A stretch of DNA of 64,000 bases from Marinomonas atlantica (GCF_001639725.1 NZ_LTAW01000004.1:62001-126000); one strand, 5' to 3'. Positions 32,865 through 42,985 are shown, numbered from the stretch's first letter. A program made the numbers and translations. The notes: generated by a model not told the origin, from the sequence alone.

Positions 32865-34055
32865 TTATTTCTCATATTCATTGCGAAGCTCGTCAAGATA
32901 ATCAGACCACCGCTGCATCATTTCACGTCGCGCTTTTAATAGCTGGGTGCGGTTGTATGCTCTGCCAAGCGCGTCTTTAACTTTGTGTGCAAGTTGGCGC
33001 TCAGGTAGTACCGCATCGAATTCCAATTCTTCTTCGAGTAGCGTTCGAGCCATTGCTCGAAATCCGTGCGCGCTCATGATCTCTTTGCTGTAACCAAGAT
33101 TGCGCAGGGCGGCATTGACTGTATTTTCAGAAATGCCTTTTTCGTGTGATCGTGCACCAGGGAAAACTTTCTTTCCATGACCAGTGATGACATAGAGGTC
33201 TTTTAGAATTTTGATAGACTGACTGGATAAAGGAACGATATGGTCTTCACCACCTTTAGCCGCTTGAATTTCTAGCTGCTCTTTATCCCACTTCACTTGG
33301 TCCCACTCTAGGTTGCGCACTTCTATCTGACGCAAGAACCACATAGCAGTACACTTCATAGCCGCGACGACTTGCGGAGTTCCAGTATAGTGATATATGT
33401 CGCTCATTAATTTGCCGACCTTGCTTGCATCGGTAATCGCTGCAAAGTGCTGTGTCTTGTGTGGAGTAAGTGCACCTTTTAAGTCAAGCGTTGGATTGCG
33501 CTTGCATCGACCAGTAGCGATAGCGAAGTAGAATACTTGGCCGATCCACATCTTTGTTCGGTGTGCCGTCTCAATTGCACCGCGTGCCTCGATCTTGCGA
33601 AGCAGGTTAAGAATATCAGGCGCTTCGATTCGACTAATGTTTCTATCACCTATAAATGGAAGAACATCGCGGCGTAGGGCGCTTTCCACTTTTACCATGT
33701 AGCTTGGTGAACGATCCGACATTTTAATGGTTCGCCACTCGTGCGCGACTTCTGCAAACGTATTGTCGTAGTATCCCTTCAAAGCGAGCTTCTGTTCTTT
33801 CCGCTGTTCACTCGGGTCGACGCCATTAGAAAGTAGGCGTTTGGCATCATCGCGTTTTTCCCTTGCGGTCTTTAGTGAGACATCGGGATACACGCCAAGA
33901 GCAAGCCGTTTTTCTTTACCTGCGAAGCGGTACTTAAGTCGCCAATACTTAGCGCCCTTGGTATTAATTTCTATATAGAGCCCACCGGAGTCGGACACTT
34001 TGTAGGTTTTATCTCTAGGCTCGGCTAGCTTGATTGATCTATCTGTCAGTGGCAT
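32865..34055 (-). CDS. tyrosine integrase, P4 type, of the prophage
   Basis: 396 residues from ATG 34055; a TTG at 34076 is less likely because this family starts with M-x-LTD. An N-terminal DUF4102 arm-binding domain is present (KTYKVSDSGGLYIEI, KEKRLALGVYPDVSLKTARE). Catalytic residues Arg242 (LRQIEV), His330 and Arg333 (AHGFR), His357 and Tyr367 (AYNR) are all there, so it should be active. It recombines the phage site with the end of tRNA-Ala, which lies about 205 bases upstream with its 3' end facing the gene. P4-type integrases often use tRNA ends. Confidence 0.93.
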   Translation of the reverse strand: MPLTDRSIKLAEPRDKTYKVSDSGGLYIEINTKGAKYWRLKYRFAGKEKRLALGVYPDVSLKTAREKRDDAKRLLSNGVDPSEQRKEQKLALKGYYDNTFAEVAHEWRTIKMSDRSPSYMVKVESALRRDVLPFIGDRNISRIEAPDILNLLRKIEARGAIETAHRTKMWIGQVFYFAIATGRCKRNPTLDLKGALTPHKTQHFAAITDASKVGKLMSDIYHYTGTPQVVAAMKCTAMWFLRQIEVRNLEWDQVKWDKEQLEIQAAKGGEDHIVPLSSQSIKILKDLYVITGHGKKVFPGARSHEKGISENTVNAALRNLGYSKEIMSAHGFRAMARTLLEEELEFDAVLPERQLAHKVKDALGRAYNRTQLLKARREMMQRWSDYLDELRNEYEK

Positions 34056-34096
34056 GGCAATTTTCCAGCAATTCAAAGTTGCTTAATTTTTATGCT

Positions 34097-34145
34097 GGGG
34101 GCATCTAATTAGGGACATTTTGCTTATGCCCCCATTCATGCCCCC
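34097..34145. promoter_or_regulatory. repeated ATGCCCCC sites upstream of integrase
   Basis: ATGCCCCC occurs at 34126-34133 and 34138-34145 (12-base period), and its reverse complement GGGGGCAT at 34097-34104. These lie 40-90 bases before the integrase start, where its promoter should be. They are candidate operator or excisionase sites. Confidence 0.5.
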
Positions 34146-34170
34146 GCTTTGATGCGGATTGTATAGCACA

Positions 34171-34253
34171 GATATGGACAGGTATGGAAACCTTAAAGAG
34201 TGGAAGTGTTGAAAATAAAGGGTTTTGAGATTGGATATGGATGGGTGTGGAAA
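34171..34253. repeat. 20-bp direct repeats, candidate integrase arm sites
   Basis: GATATGGACAGGTATGGAAA at 34171-34190 and GATATGGATGGGTGTGGAAA at 34234-34253 match at 17 of 20 bases. They are 63 bases apart, about six helical turns, and end seven bases from the tRNA 3' end. This is where arm-type sites are expected between integrase and the att core. Confidence 0.5.
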
Positions 34254-34259
34254 GGAATA

Positions 34260-34335
34260 TGGTGGAGCCTAGCGGGATCGAACCGCTGACCTGTTCGCTG
34301 CCAGCGAACCGCTCTCCCAGCTGAGCTAAGGCCCC
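34260..34335 (-). tRNA. tRNA-Ala (GGC), prophage attachment site
   Basis: A complete 76-base cloverleaf on the minus strand with encoded CCA. The acceptor stem is GGGGCCT / AGGCTCC, the anticodon stem GTTCG / CGAAC, and the anticodon loop CTGGCAG gives GGC. The T loop is TTCGATC. Its 3' end faces the integrase, so the prophage right boundary lies within or at the end of this gene, which the insertion keeps whole. No second copy of its 3' half occurs in the window, so the left boundary is outside. Confidence 0.93.
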
Positions 34336-34372
34336 AATCAGATCAAAGATATGAGCTAATTAATGGGAAATA

Positions 34373-34401
34373 ATTCTATGGATGTTAGTACGACGTGTCA
34401 A
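34373..34401 (-). promoter_or_regulatory. promoter of tRNA-Ala
   Basis: On the minus strand TTGACA (34401-34396), a 17-base spacer and TAGAAT (34378-34373) form a near-consensus sigma-70 promoter about 38 bases before the tRNA. Confidence 0.8.
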
Positions 34402-34541
34402 TAAATTCACAGCCCCAAAAACAAACTGTTACGCATGGTTTCTATTAATTTACACAATTCCAGTATACCATGATCTTAGCATTTTAGGGTCAATGGTGTG
34501 TTCTGTTCTGACTGCTTTTTGCAAATTGAGGGTGCGTGATA

Positions 34542-35768
34542 ATGAAAACAACAACAATAGATTTTGATCAACTCTTAATGGCTCAGCAGCCTATTTTTGA
34601 TAGAAATCGAAAATTATTTGGTTACGAGTTGTTGTTTAGAGGTGACCAAGAAGAGCAGGCTGTTTTTGATAATCCACAAATGGCGACAAGTCAGGTGTTG
34701 GTGAATTTGTGTACGGGGATTTGTGAGCTTAATTCCCAGCTAAGGCAACCGTTTTTCATAAACATGACGACAGAATTAGTGTTGTCTGATGCTTTTTTTC
34801 CCATTTCTCCCAATACAGTTTTTATTGAAATTCTCGAAGATCAGGTGATTACACCTGAGTTTATTTCAGCCATAAAAAAGTGGCATCAGTATGGCTTTCG
34901 TTTCGTGCTTGACGATTATAATTATTCAGAGTCTTATCAACCACTCTTGCCTTACATGTCCATTGTTAAAATCGATGTACTAAGTACTCCTCCAGACAGT
35001 ATTCAAGAAGAAATACAGCGTTTAAAAGAGTTAGGACTGAAACTAGTTGCTGAGAAAGTCGAAAATGAGTTAATGCTTTCATTATGTCTAAAAATGGGCT
35101 TTGACTATTTTCAAGGTTATTACTTGAGCAGACCGGAAATAATCAAAGGCAAGCGTATAGAGTCTGATACACAAAGTGCGCTTCGTTTACTTAATATTCT
35201 TCAGAACCCAGATGTTAGTGTGAGCGAAGTCTCAAAGCTAGTTGAGCAAACGCCAGCACTGTCTTTTCAAATGTTACGCCTATTAAATAGCCCAGTGGTT
35301 GGTCTAAGCGTTCCTGTTGCTTCAATTAAGGAGGCCGTTACCTTTCTGGGTTTAACACAACTCAAACGTTGGACGATGCTCATTACCTTAAGCTCTAATA
35401 ATCAAGGTGATCCTGATGATATTAGAAAGTTATTGGCTCGTGCTAGATGTTGTGAACTACTCGCTCTGCAGTCGAAAAAAATATGTGAAGAAGAAGCGTT
35501 TATGGTTGGTTTAATGTCGGGCATGGACGTAATTTTACAGGTGCCAAAGGACGAGTTATTGAAACAAATAATGTTAACCAATGAGTTAAAAGGTGCACTA
35601 AGTCATTATGAAGGCAGTTTAGGGCGAGTGTTATACAGCGTCGAATGTATGGAACAAGGGCTTGTAGATAAACTGGCTAAGCTTCCAGTAAGCATTCGAG
35701 GTCAACTTGGATCGCGTTATTTCGAATCATTGGCCTGGGCTAAAGAAATCTTAGCGACATTGAAATAG
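34542..35768 (+). CDS. EAL-HDOD protein (YuxH-like signalling protein)
   Basis: 408 residues from ATG 34542, with GAGGGTG upstream. The N-terminal EAL domain (about 8-205) has YELLFRG at the EAL position, EILEDQ, VLDDYNYSES, IVKIDVL and a late GFDYFQGYYLSRP, so several metal and substrate residues of c-di-GMP phosphodiesterases are present. The EAL triplet itself is changed to ELL. The C-terminal HDOD domain (about 210-400) has LVEQTPALSFQMLRLLNSPV and SIKEAVTFLGLTQLKRW. Such proteins regulate motility, virulence or surface life; some bind rather than cut c-di-GMP. Confidence 0.9.
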   Translation: MKTTTIDFDQLLMAQQPIFDRNRKLFGYELLFRGDQEEQAVFDNPQMATSQVLVNLCTGICELNSQLRQPFFINMTTELVLSDAFFPISPNTVFIEILEDQVITPEFISAIKKWHQYGFRFVLDDYNYSESYQPLLPYMSIVKIDVLSTPPDSIQEEIQRLKELGLKLVAEKVENELMLSLCLKMGFDYFQGYYLSRPEIIKGKRIESDTQSALRLLNILQNPDVSVSEVSKLVEQTPALSFQMLRLLNSPVVGLSVPVASIKEAVTFLGLTQLKRWTMLITLSSNNQGDPDDIRKLLARARCCELLALQSKKICEEEAFMVGLMSGMDVILQVPKDELLKQIMLTNELKGALSHYEGSLGRVLYSVECMEQGLVDKLAKLPVSIRGQLGSRYFESLAWAKEILATLK

Positions 35769-35782
35769 TTTTTACTAAGCCA

Positions 35783-35810
35783 TTGACAGCGTTCTAAAAA
35801 ACACTAGAAT
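35783..35810 (+). promoter_or_regulatory. promoter of tRNA-Leu
   Basis: TTGACA (35783-35788), a 16-base spacer and TAGAAT (35805-35810), about 18 bases before the tRNA. Confidence 0.8.
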
Positions 35811-35828
35811 ATGCGGCACAATTTCAAA

Positions 35829-35914
35829 GCCAGTGTGGTGGAATTGGTAGACACGATGGATTCAAAATCCATTGCCTATAAAGCGTGCCGGTTCGAGTCC
35901 GGCCACTGGTACCA
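35829..35914 (+). tRNA. tRNA-Leu (CAA)
   Basis: An 86-base class II tRNA with encoded CCA. The acceptor stem is GCCAGTG / CACTGGT. The anticodon loop TTCAAAA within ATGGA / TCCAT gives CAA, reading UUG. The long variable arm and TTCGAGT loop fit tRNA-Leu. Confidence 0.93.
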
Positions 35915-35918
35915 TATT

Positions 35919-35953
35919 AAAAAAGCCGTCTTAGTTCCTAAGGCGGCTTTTTT
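35919..35953 (+). terminator. terminator of tRNA-Leu
   Basis: A nine-base stem from GCCGTCTTA pairing with TAAGGCGGC, flanked by A and T runs. It works in both directions and can also end the convergent gsk transcript. Confidence 0.85.
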
Positions 35954-35958
35954 GTTTT

Positions 35959-37257
35959 CTATCGAGCCCAATAGGCTTGTTCTAAGCTGTCTTCTCGCTC
36001 AGGTAGTCCTTTTGATAGCCTTGGAGAGTGTTGGCTTAGAATTTCGAAGCTTACGCGGTTTGCATACTTACAGACTTGCGCGAAAGAAGAGTATGTTAAA
36101 TGCTTGGTTTCGTGTTTACTGCTATTAGGTACTTGCTGTTGATGAAAGCCATTGGCAGCAATATCATGTAATAGTGCTGATAAAGCACCATCACCTGCTC
36201 CATTTGTATTGCGGATGCGCTCAGGCCCGCCCATGTAGGGATCAATGTGTGAATACACTTTTATGGGAGATTGGCAGTCTTGTTGGCGCTGAGGGCGAGA
36301 GAATTCCCAACGATTAAAGTCTGCGATCTCAGCGGACTTAATTGGGTGCGTTGTTTCACGTTTTTGAGCATCGTCACTGTAGCCGCACAAATATAGCCCT
36401 TCCGCTCCCACTGTTAGTAGCACCATATCACACCAGTCTAAGGCTGTTTTTGCGGCTAGAAGTACACTTGATTGACCTGTTAATGCTTCGGCTTCTTGCT
36501 CGTTCATCGCAACAACAGACACGTAGTCTTTGATGATGTGCTCTATCTCATCACGGTATTCTTCGACTAAATGCTGGGTGCCCAGCGTTAGCACCACAGG
36601 AACATTATGCTTGTTTGCCAGTTCTAGGCATCTCATTAGTGTGGCTTTGATCGGCTTATTGGCGTGTCGAAGCGGGTAGGCACAGGTAACAAAAGCCGAT
36701 GCATTAGAAATGATCTCTTCCGTCACCACCTCTGGGCAGATATCGTCCATCGCATTAGGGGCGATGGCAAACGTACGCTCACCATCTTGACTTATAAGTG
36801 TAATGCCTCGGCCAATGTCTCCCGCAACACCTTGTAAGTGGCTCATGTCGACCTTGCTGCTGGTATGACATATGTAGTGATATTCTGGCGAATTAAGCAT
36901 GATGCTATTAGACATTACACCGAGCAGTACAGATTTGTCATCGGCTAAAACGGAATAGTTATGCAAGGTGTTTCCAATCGTACCGCCTGCAAAATGATCA
37001 GATATTCGTCCTTCTGCGACCAGTTCGCGGTAGATTTTGCTCGCGGTTTCTGAGTTGACTAGGTTTGATAAGCCTTTTCGGATACCATGTCGCGCCATAA
37101 AATCGTCTTCGACGGCTGCAATAACATCGACAATGGTTTCATCTAAACCGACGATGTAGGTATCTTTGCTTGGCTGAACTTCAGACTTAGGTAAATTGGA
37201 ATTTGCCTGAGTGACTGGGAAGTAATGTTTAAGTTTGCGTCGACCGGGGAATTTCAT
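35959..37257 (-). CDS. gsk: inosine-guanosine kinase
   Basis: 432 residues from ATG 37257, giving the N-terminus MKFPGRRKLKHYFPV that aligns with E. coli Gsk. A longer frame from 37287 adds ten residues without a ribosome site. It is a PfkB-family kinase that phosphorylates inosine and guanosine in purine salvage. Visible motifs are HFAGGTIGNTLHNYSVLADD, PVVLTLGTQHLV, MNEQEAEALTGQ and the PfkB signature RNTNGAGDGALSALLHD with the catalytic Asp. The C-terminal SPRLSKGLPEREDSLEQAYW is highly conserved. Length is usual for the family. Cytoplasmic, monocistronic, convergent with tRNA-Leu. Confidence 0.95.
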   Translation of the reverse strand: MKFPGRRKLKHYFPVTQANSNLPKSEVQPSKDTYIVGLDETIVDVIAAVEDDFMARHGIRKGLSNLVNSETASKIYRELVAEGRISDHFAGGTIGNTLHNYSVLADDKSVLLGVMSNSIMLNSPEYHYICHTSSKVDMSHLQGVAGDIGRGITLISQDGERTFAIAPNAMDDICPEVVTEEIISNASAFVTCAYPLRHANKPIKATLMRCLELANKHNVPVVLTLGTQHLVEEYRDEIEHIIKDYVSVVAMNEQEAEALTGQSSVLLAAKTALDWCDMVLLTVGAEGLYLCGYSDDAQKRETTHPIKSAEIADFNRWEFSRPQRQQDCQSPIKVYSHIDPYMGGPERIRNTNGAGDGALSALLHDIAANGFHQQQVPNSSKHETKHLTYSSFAQVCKYANRVSFEILSQHSPRLSKGLPEREDSLEQAYWAR

Positions 37258-37327
37258 CTTTGTAATCCAGCAGTTAATTGCTCTCATTTTAACAAAATAT
37301 TGACCATACGGGCAGGAAATAAGTGGT

Positions 37328-38080
37328 ATGAATGAACAAGCGCTGATGCGTTACAGTCGACAATTGCTTCTTACTAATTTTGATGTTGAAGGTCAGATGT
37401 CACTGTCTGGAAAGCGCGCTGTCATTATTGGGGCCGGTGGCCTTGGTAACATTGCAGCCACGTATCTTGTGGGAGCAGGGGTTGGCTCATTAACACTGAT
37501 TGATGATGATGTTGTTGATGTCAGTAATTTGCCTCGCCAAGTGCTGTATACGCAGGACGATGTGGAGCAGCCTAAAGTATTGGCTGCATATAAGCAGTTG
37601 ACCGCACGTAATGAACATGTCGATATCGTGCCAATCAATGCACGTTTGAATGCCAAAAACATTGATCAATACTTAGATGGCGCCGATGTGATTTTGGATT
37701 GTTGTGATAATTTCACTACACGGAAAATGGTGCATCGCTGGGCGTTGGCGCGTCAGTGTCCTTTAGTCAGTGGTGCGGCCATTCGTTGGGAAGGGCAGTT
37801 GATCACTTTTCGCTACGACCAAAACGTAACGCCTTGCTATGAATGTTTATACCCTGATTTGTCAGATCAACAGCTCAGTTGCAATACCAACGGAATCATT
37901 GGTCCAGTTGTTGGTACGATTGGTGTTCAGCAGGCGCTTGTGGCCATAAGGTTACTCAGTGGTGTTGGCCAAGTTAAACATGGGTCATTGCAGTTATTTG
38001 ATGGGCTCAGTGGTGATTGGCGCACAATGCGGCTGTCTCCGGACCCTGAGTGCCCTTGTTGCGGTGCTCAAAATTCATAG
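37328..38080 (+). CDS. moeB: MoeB/ThiF-family adenylyltransferase
   Basis: The protein has 250 residues. It activates the C-terminus of a ubiquitin-like sulphur carrier (MoaD or ThiS) with ATP. The nucleotide loop GAGGLGNIAATYL, the SNLPRQVLYTQDDVEQPK segment and the DCCDNFTTR stretch are all typical. Two zinc-binding pairs are present (CYEC and CPCC). Length fits MoeB. No moa or thi gene is adjacent, so the choice between MoeB and ThiF cannot be made from context. Divergent from gsk with 70 bases between. Confidence 0.88.
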   Translation: MNEQALMRYSRQLLLTNFDVEGQMSLSGKRAVIIGAGGLGNIAATYLVGAGVGSLTLIDDDVVDVSNLPRQVLYTQDDVEQPKVLAAYKQLTARNEHVDIVPINARLNAKNIDQYLDGADVILDCCDNFTTRKMVHRWALARQCPLVSGAAIRWEGQLITFRYDQNVTPCYECLYPDLSDQQLSCNTNGIIGPVVGTIGVQQALVAIRLLSGVGQVKHGSLQLFDGLSGDWRTMRLSPDPECPCCGAQNS

Positions 38081-38191
38081 AATACCTCTATTCTCTCAAT
38101 AAATTTTTTTCGGTGTCTATTTGCTAGCGGTTTCTTTATCCTACGCCCATAACGAAGCCGTGTTACACCTCGGCTAGGATATTTAATTTAA

Positions 38192-39172
<981 letters not shown>

Positions 39173-39196
39173 ATATCTTTTTTTGCATCAGTAAAT

Positions 39197-39228
39197 AAAA
39201 AAAGCCGATCCAGTGGATCGGCTTTTTT
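39197..39228. terminator. bidirectional terminator between trxB and ppa
   Basis: GCCGATCC / GGATCGGC with a three-base loop, flanked by seven A and six T, between two convergent genes. Confidence 0.88.
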
Positions 39229-39253
39229 AATGGTTCACCTAGTAATCAAATGA

Positions 39254-39784
39254 CTACTGGGCGTTGTAGGCCTCTACGCCTTCAACCAATGCTTTGCGTG
39301 CTTCATCAGCATTCGCCCAGCCTTCAACTTTTACCCACTTACCTTGCTCAAGCTTCTTGTAGTTTTCGAAGAAGTGCTCGATTTGGTCACGAAGTAGTTG
39401 GGGAATATCATTCACATCTTGGATGTGCGTGTATTCTTTGCTTAGTTTGTCATGTGGAACCGCAACAAGCTTAGCGTCCATACCTGCTTCATCAGACATG
39501 TTAAGTACGCCAACTGGGCGGCAACGGATAACAGAACCTGCAACCACTGGATATGGTGTGATGACTAGAACGTCAACTGGGTCGCCGTCGTCAGCAAGTG
39601 TGTTGTTTACGTAGCCGTAGTTAGCAGGGTAGAACATAGGCGCTGTCATGAAGCGATCTACAATCAGCGCGTCCATGTCTTTGTCTACTTCGTACTTAAC
39701 TGGGTTTGCCTCGGCAGGAATTTCGATGATTACGTTGATGTCGTTTGGCACATCGCGGCCAGCTGGAATGTGTTTGAAGCTCAT
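39254..39784 (-). CDS. ppa: inorganic pyrophosphatase
   Basis: A soluble family I enzyme of 176 residues, hydrolysing pyrophosphate to phosphate and so pulling biosynthetic reactions forward. The signature [10 protein letters not shown] with its metal-binding aspartates is at about residues 65-74. [17 protein letters not shown] and [13 protein letters not shown] are also conserved. The usual length for the bacterial hexameric enzyme. Convergent with trxB, divergent from ihfB. Confidence 0.95.
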   Translation of the reverse strand: MSFKHIPAGRDVPNDINVIIEIPAEANPVKYEVDKDMDALIVDRFMTAPMFYPANYGYVNNTLADDGDPVDVLVITPYPVVAGSVIRCRPVGVLNMSDEAGMDAKLVAVPHDKLSKEYTHIQDVNDIPQLLRDQIEHFFENYKKLEQGKWVKVEGWANADEARKALVEGVEAYNAQ

Positions 39785-39992
39785 GTTTAATATCCACTTG
39801 TGTTAAGTAATGGCGGCAATTATAGAAGTTAGGTCCATGGGATGCTAGTCATCACAAAGTCTTAGAAGAAATAATCGTTATATAAAGCCAAAAAAAGCGG
39901 GAAAATTGTCCTTAATACGCGTTAAGTTATTGCTTTCTTTCTAAATTTAGCTAGTCTAAGAGTGTGATCAAAATATAGTCGAGAGGACACTG

Positions 39993-40295
39993 ATGACAAA
40001 ATCTGAGCTGATAGAAATGCTAATAGACCAGCAGCCGCATCTACCAGTCAAAGAGGTTGAGTTGGCTGTAAAGGCAATGTTAGAGCATATGTCTGAAGCA
40101 TTGGCGAATGGCGAACGTATTGAGATTCGTGGTTTTGGTAGTTTCTCTCTGCATTACCGTGCACCTCGTATTGGTCGAAATCCTAAAACTGGTGAATCCG
40201 TTGAGCTGGGTTCTAAATACGTCCCCCACTTCAAGCCTGGTAAAGAATTGCGTGAATTAGTGAACTCTGTCGCAGATACGAAAGAGTTTGGCTAA
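39993..40295 (+). CDS. ihfB: integration host factor beta subunit
   Basis: A small DNA-bending protein of 100 residues that pairs with IhfA. The HU-family signature [22 protein letters not shown] is in the C-terminal half, holding the DNA-clamping arm and the tip proline. IHF also helps sigma-54 activators by looping DNA, which may matter for the cio promoter in this window. It leads an ihfB-lapA-lapB-pyrF block as in many gammaproteobacteria, but the usual rpsA is not directly upstream here. GAGAGGAC upstream is the ribosome site. Confidence 0.95.
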   Translation: MTKSELIEMLIDQQPHLPVKEVELAVKAMLEHMSEALANGERIEIRGFGSFSLHYRAPRIGRNPKTGESVELGSKYVPHFKPGKELRELVNSVADTKEFG

Positions 40296-40361
40296 TTTTC
40301 TATCGAAATTTTCTCTGCTCGACGGCATAATAAGCTGAATGACGCAGTATATGGGTGTTTT

Positions 40362-40682
40362 ATGCTTAAATGGCTGAAGCGAGTGATACTTTTAGTAGTC
40401 CTAGCTTTTTTCTTATTTATCGGTCTTTTCTTTGCAATCCGAAACGGACAAGTGATTACGCTTGATCTGGTTTTATGGCAATCGCCAGAGTTAAGTGTCG
40501 CTTTGTACATGATTATTGCTTTTGCAGTAGGCGTTATTTTGGCGTTGGCGTCGTCTAGCATGTTGCTGTTTAGATTAGAGCGCCGTTCTCGTAAACAGAA
40601 TAAACAGCTTGTGAATCTACAAACCGAAATTGATAACTTACGCAAAGCTTCTTTATCGACTGAACTAGCGGAGCGGGAGTAG
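40362..40682 (+). CDS. lapA: LapA, LPS assembly membrane protein (DUF1049)
   Basis: The protein has 106 residues with two membrane helices (VILLVVLAFFLFIGLFFAI and MIIAFAVGVILALASSSML) and a charged C-terminal helix, as in DUF1049/LapA proteins. It works with LapB at the inner membrane to balance lipopolysaccharide synthesis through LpxC turnover. It lies four bases before lapB, so the two are cotranscribed. Confidence 0.88.
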   Translation: MLKWLKRVILLVVLAFFLFIGLFFAIRNGQVITLDLVLWQSPELSVALYMIIAFAVGVILALASSSMLLFRLERRSRKQNKQLVNLQTEIDNLRKASLSTELAERE

Positions 40683-40686
40683 TCCC

Positions 40687-41859
40687 GTGACCGAGTGGGG
40701 CTTATTTGTAGTTCTCTTTGTCGCCTTATTCATTGGTTGGATGTTAGGGCGTCGTGGCACAAAAGAAAGCCAACAAGAAGAATTAAAAAAAGTCCCAAAC
40801 GATTATTTTCGGGGTTTAAATCACTTACTCAACGGTCAGCAGTCTGAAGCAATTGACGCCTTTGTTGATTCTTTAGAAGTTAATGCTGATACCTTCGATA
40901 TTCATTTGACGCTTGGTAACTTGTTTCGTAAGAAAGGAGAAATCCAAAAAGCGATCAATATTCATCAAAGCCTATTAGCTCGCCCGGATATATCCCCTAG
41001 GGATACTCGACTCGTTCAGCTAGAGCTTGCCAGTGATTTTATGTCTGCTGGCTTATTGGATCGTGCTGAGCGCCTTTTATTAAATATCGCTTCTCGAAAA
41101 ACTGAATTTCAAAAAGAAATTTTTACACTGTTAGTAGACTTGTATGAGTTCGAACAGAGCTGGGACAAAGCAATCCGGATTGGTCATCAGCTTCAAAGTG
41201 ATTTTCCTACACGTAAACAGGCCCAGCGTTTAGCGCATTTTTACTGTGAATTAGCAGAAGAAGCGATTAAAAAAGAACAGTTCACGGTGGCGTTTCAGAA
41301 ATACAAATCTGCCATTGATGTGGATGTGGATTGTGTACGTGCGAGTATTGGTTTATCAAATATTTATCTTAGCCAAAAACGCTACCGCGACGCCATAAAA
41401 GAACTGAAATCCGTTGCCAATCAAGATCATGAGTTTTTACCGATAGTCATCCCTATGCTGCGAGACAGTTACATAAAAGTATGGGGTAGTGGTGGCTATC
41501 TTAAGTTTTTGCAAGAACAGCTTAAAATGCACCCGTCGGCAACCTTAATACGAGCTCTGACGGAACATTACGCTCAGGATGACAAAGAGTTCGCAGAACA
41601 GTTTATAATAACGCAGCTTCGTGCTCATCCAACGATAAAGGGGTTTCAAGAGCTGATTGATATGCAGCGCACGGAATCAGATGGTCACGATCAAGAAAAT
41701 TTAAGTGTCTTATACGAACTTATTGAACAGTTAACCTCTTCTAAACCAAAACATCGTTGCCGACAGTGTGGCTTTTCTGGCCATCAGTTGCATTGGCAAT
41801 GTCCAAGTTGCAAGAGCTGGGGCACGGTTAAGCCGATTCATGGTTTAGAAGGTGAATAG
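40687..41859 (+). CDS. lapB: LapB (YciM), LPS assembly TPR protein
   Basis: The protein has 390 residues with a GTG start four bases after lapA. An N-terminal membrane anchor (LFVVLFVALFIGWMLG) is followed by TPR repeats (about 40-340) and a C-terminal rubredoxin-like metal domain with two Cys pairs (CRQCGFSG and CPSCKSWG). In E. coli this protein directs LpxC to FtsH and so limits LPS synthesis. All parts are present at normal length. Confidence 0.93.
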   Translation: MTEWGLFVVLFVALFIGWMLGRRGTKESQQEELKKVPNDYFRGLNHLLNGQQSEAIDAFVDSLEVNADTFDIHLTLGNLFRKKGEIQKAINIHQSLLARPDISPRDTRLVQLELASDFMSAGLLDRAERLLLNIASRKTEFQKEIFTLLVDLYEFEQSWDKAIRIGHQLQSDFPTRKQAQRLAHFYCELAEEAIKKEQFTVAFQKYKSAIDVDVDCVRASIGLSNIYLSQKRYRDAIKELKSVANQDHEFLPIVIPMLRDSYIKVWGSGGYLKFLQEQLKMHPSATLIRALTEHYAQDDKEFAEQFIITQLRAHPTIKGFQELIDMQRTESDGHDQENLSVLYELIEQLTSSKPKHRCRQCGFSGHQLHWQCPSCKSWGTVKPIHGLEGE

Positions 41860-41881
41860 ATTTTATTGCAGAGGATTTTAA

Positions 41882-42589
41882 ATGACTTGCCCATCCCCAA
41901 TCGTCGTAGCTTTAGACTATCCGACAATCGAACAAGCTACTGCGATGGCAAAGCGCTTAGACCCAAAACTGTGTCGCGTTAAAGTTGGTAAAGAGCTGTT
42001 TACCAAAGCGGGTCCAGCGATTTTGGATGAACTTCATGGGCTAGGTTTTGATGTATTTCTAGACCTAAAATTTCATGATATTCCAAACACGGTTGCCAAC
42101 GCTGTTGCGGTGGCAGCCAAATCAGGTGTTTGGATGGTCAATGTTCATGCCAGTGGCGGCCGTCGTATGATGGAGGCTTCAGCAAATGCACTGGCTCAGA
42201 TTCATGATCACAATACTCTTTTGATTGCAGTAACAGTGCTGACTAGCATGGATGAAACGGATCTGGTGGAAGTTGGTATTGATTTATCGCCACAGGATCA
42301 TGTCATGCGTTTAGCCAAACTGGCGCAATCGTCTGGTATGGATGGCGTGGTATGTTCTGCTCAAGAATCTTCTATGTTATCAGAAACATTAGGCAAAGAT
42401 TTTGTGTTGGTGACGCCAGGCATTCGTCCAACTGGATCAGACCAGGGAGACCAGAAACGTATTATGACTCCAGTACAAGCAATGGCGGCAGGTAGTCACT
42501 ATCTCGTAATGGGGCGTCCAATTACGCAAGCACAAGATCCTATCCAAGTATTAACTCAGGTCAATGATGAGTTAGGTGTTATTGCATAA
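41882..42589 (+). CDS. pyrF: orotidine 5'-phosphate decarboxylase
   Basis: The protein has 235 residues. It converts OMP to UMP, the last step of UMP synthesis. The signature LDLKFHDIPNTV with the catalytic Lys/Asp set is at about residues 60-71, and the phosphate-binding VTPGIRP and YLVMGRPIT segments are near the C-terminus. Length typical of the gammaproteobacterial enzyme. Ribosome site GAGG just upstream; last gene of the lap block, followed by a terminator. Confidence 0.96.
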   Translation: MTCPSPIVVALDYPTIEQATAMAKRLDPKLCRVKVGKELFTKAGPAILDELHGLGFDVFLDLKFHDIPNTVANAVAVAAKSGVWMVNVHASGGRRMMEASANALAQIHDHNTLLIAVTVLTSMDETDLVEVGIDLSPQDHVMRLAKLAQSSGMDGVVCSAQESSMLSETLGKDFVLVTPGIRPTGSDQGDQKRIMTPVQAMAAGSHYLVMGRPITQAQDPIQVLTQVNDELGVIA

Positions 42590-42621
42590 GCATTGAGCAG
42601 ATTTGCGTCTGTGATATTCTG

Positions 42622-42651
42622 AAAGCCGATCAAGCATTTGATCGGCTTTTT
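42622..42651 (+). terminator. terminator after pyrF
   Basis: GCCGATCAA / TTGATCGGC with a GCAT loop and five T. Confidence 0.88.
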
Positions 42652-42696
42652 ATTTAATTGGCATGAAGCCATTAACCCAGCATAAGGAGTATGCAC

Positions 42697-42972
42697 ATGA
42701 AGTCATTGCTTAAGCGTATTGTGGCCGTTTCCCTGTTATTTTTTCCTGCTCTTTCCATGGCGGTGGAGCCCTTAGATATTAATTCAGCAACGTCGGCTGA
42801 GTTGGATCTGGTAATGAGTGGCGTAGGAGAAAGTAAAGCGGAAGCCATTATTGTGTACCGTGACCAGAATGGCCCTTTTTCTACGATTGAAGACCTGACC
42901 AAAGTGAAAGGGATTGGACCTGCACTACTAGAAAAAAATCGAATGGTGATTCAGGTGAAAGAAGTCGAATAA
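42697..42972 (+). CDS. ComEA-like helix-hairpin-helix protein
   Basis: 91 residues from ATG 42697, chosen because AAGGAGT lies seven bases upstream; ATG 42691 would sit against it. A signal peptide (IVAVSLLFFPALSMA) is followed by a DNA-binding HhH pair (LDINSATSAELDLVMSGVGE and FSTIEDLTKVKGIGPALLEK). Relatives bind DNA in the periplasm during natural transformation, while many such short proteins are of unknown role. No other competence gene is adjacent. Confidence 0.85.
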   Translation: MKSLLKRIVAVSLLFFPALSMAVEPLDINSATSAELDLVMSGVGESKAEAIIVYRDQNGPFSTIEDLTKVKGIGPALLEKNRMVIQVKEVE

Positions 42973-42985
42973 AAGCGGAAATGAG

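Noticed and set aside
34382..34567. 61-codon frame between tRNA-Ala and the EAL-HDOD gene
   Set aside because: It overlaps the tRNA-Ala promoter and the start of the real gene and has no ribosome site.
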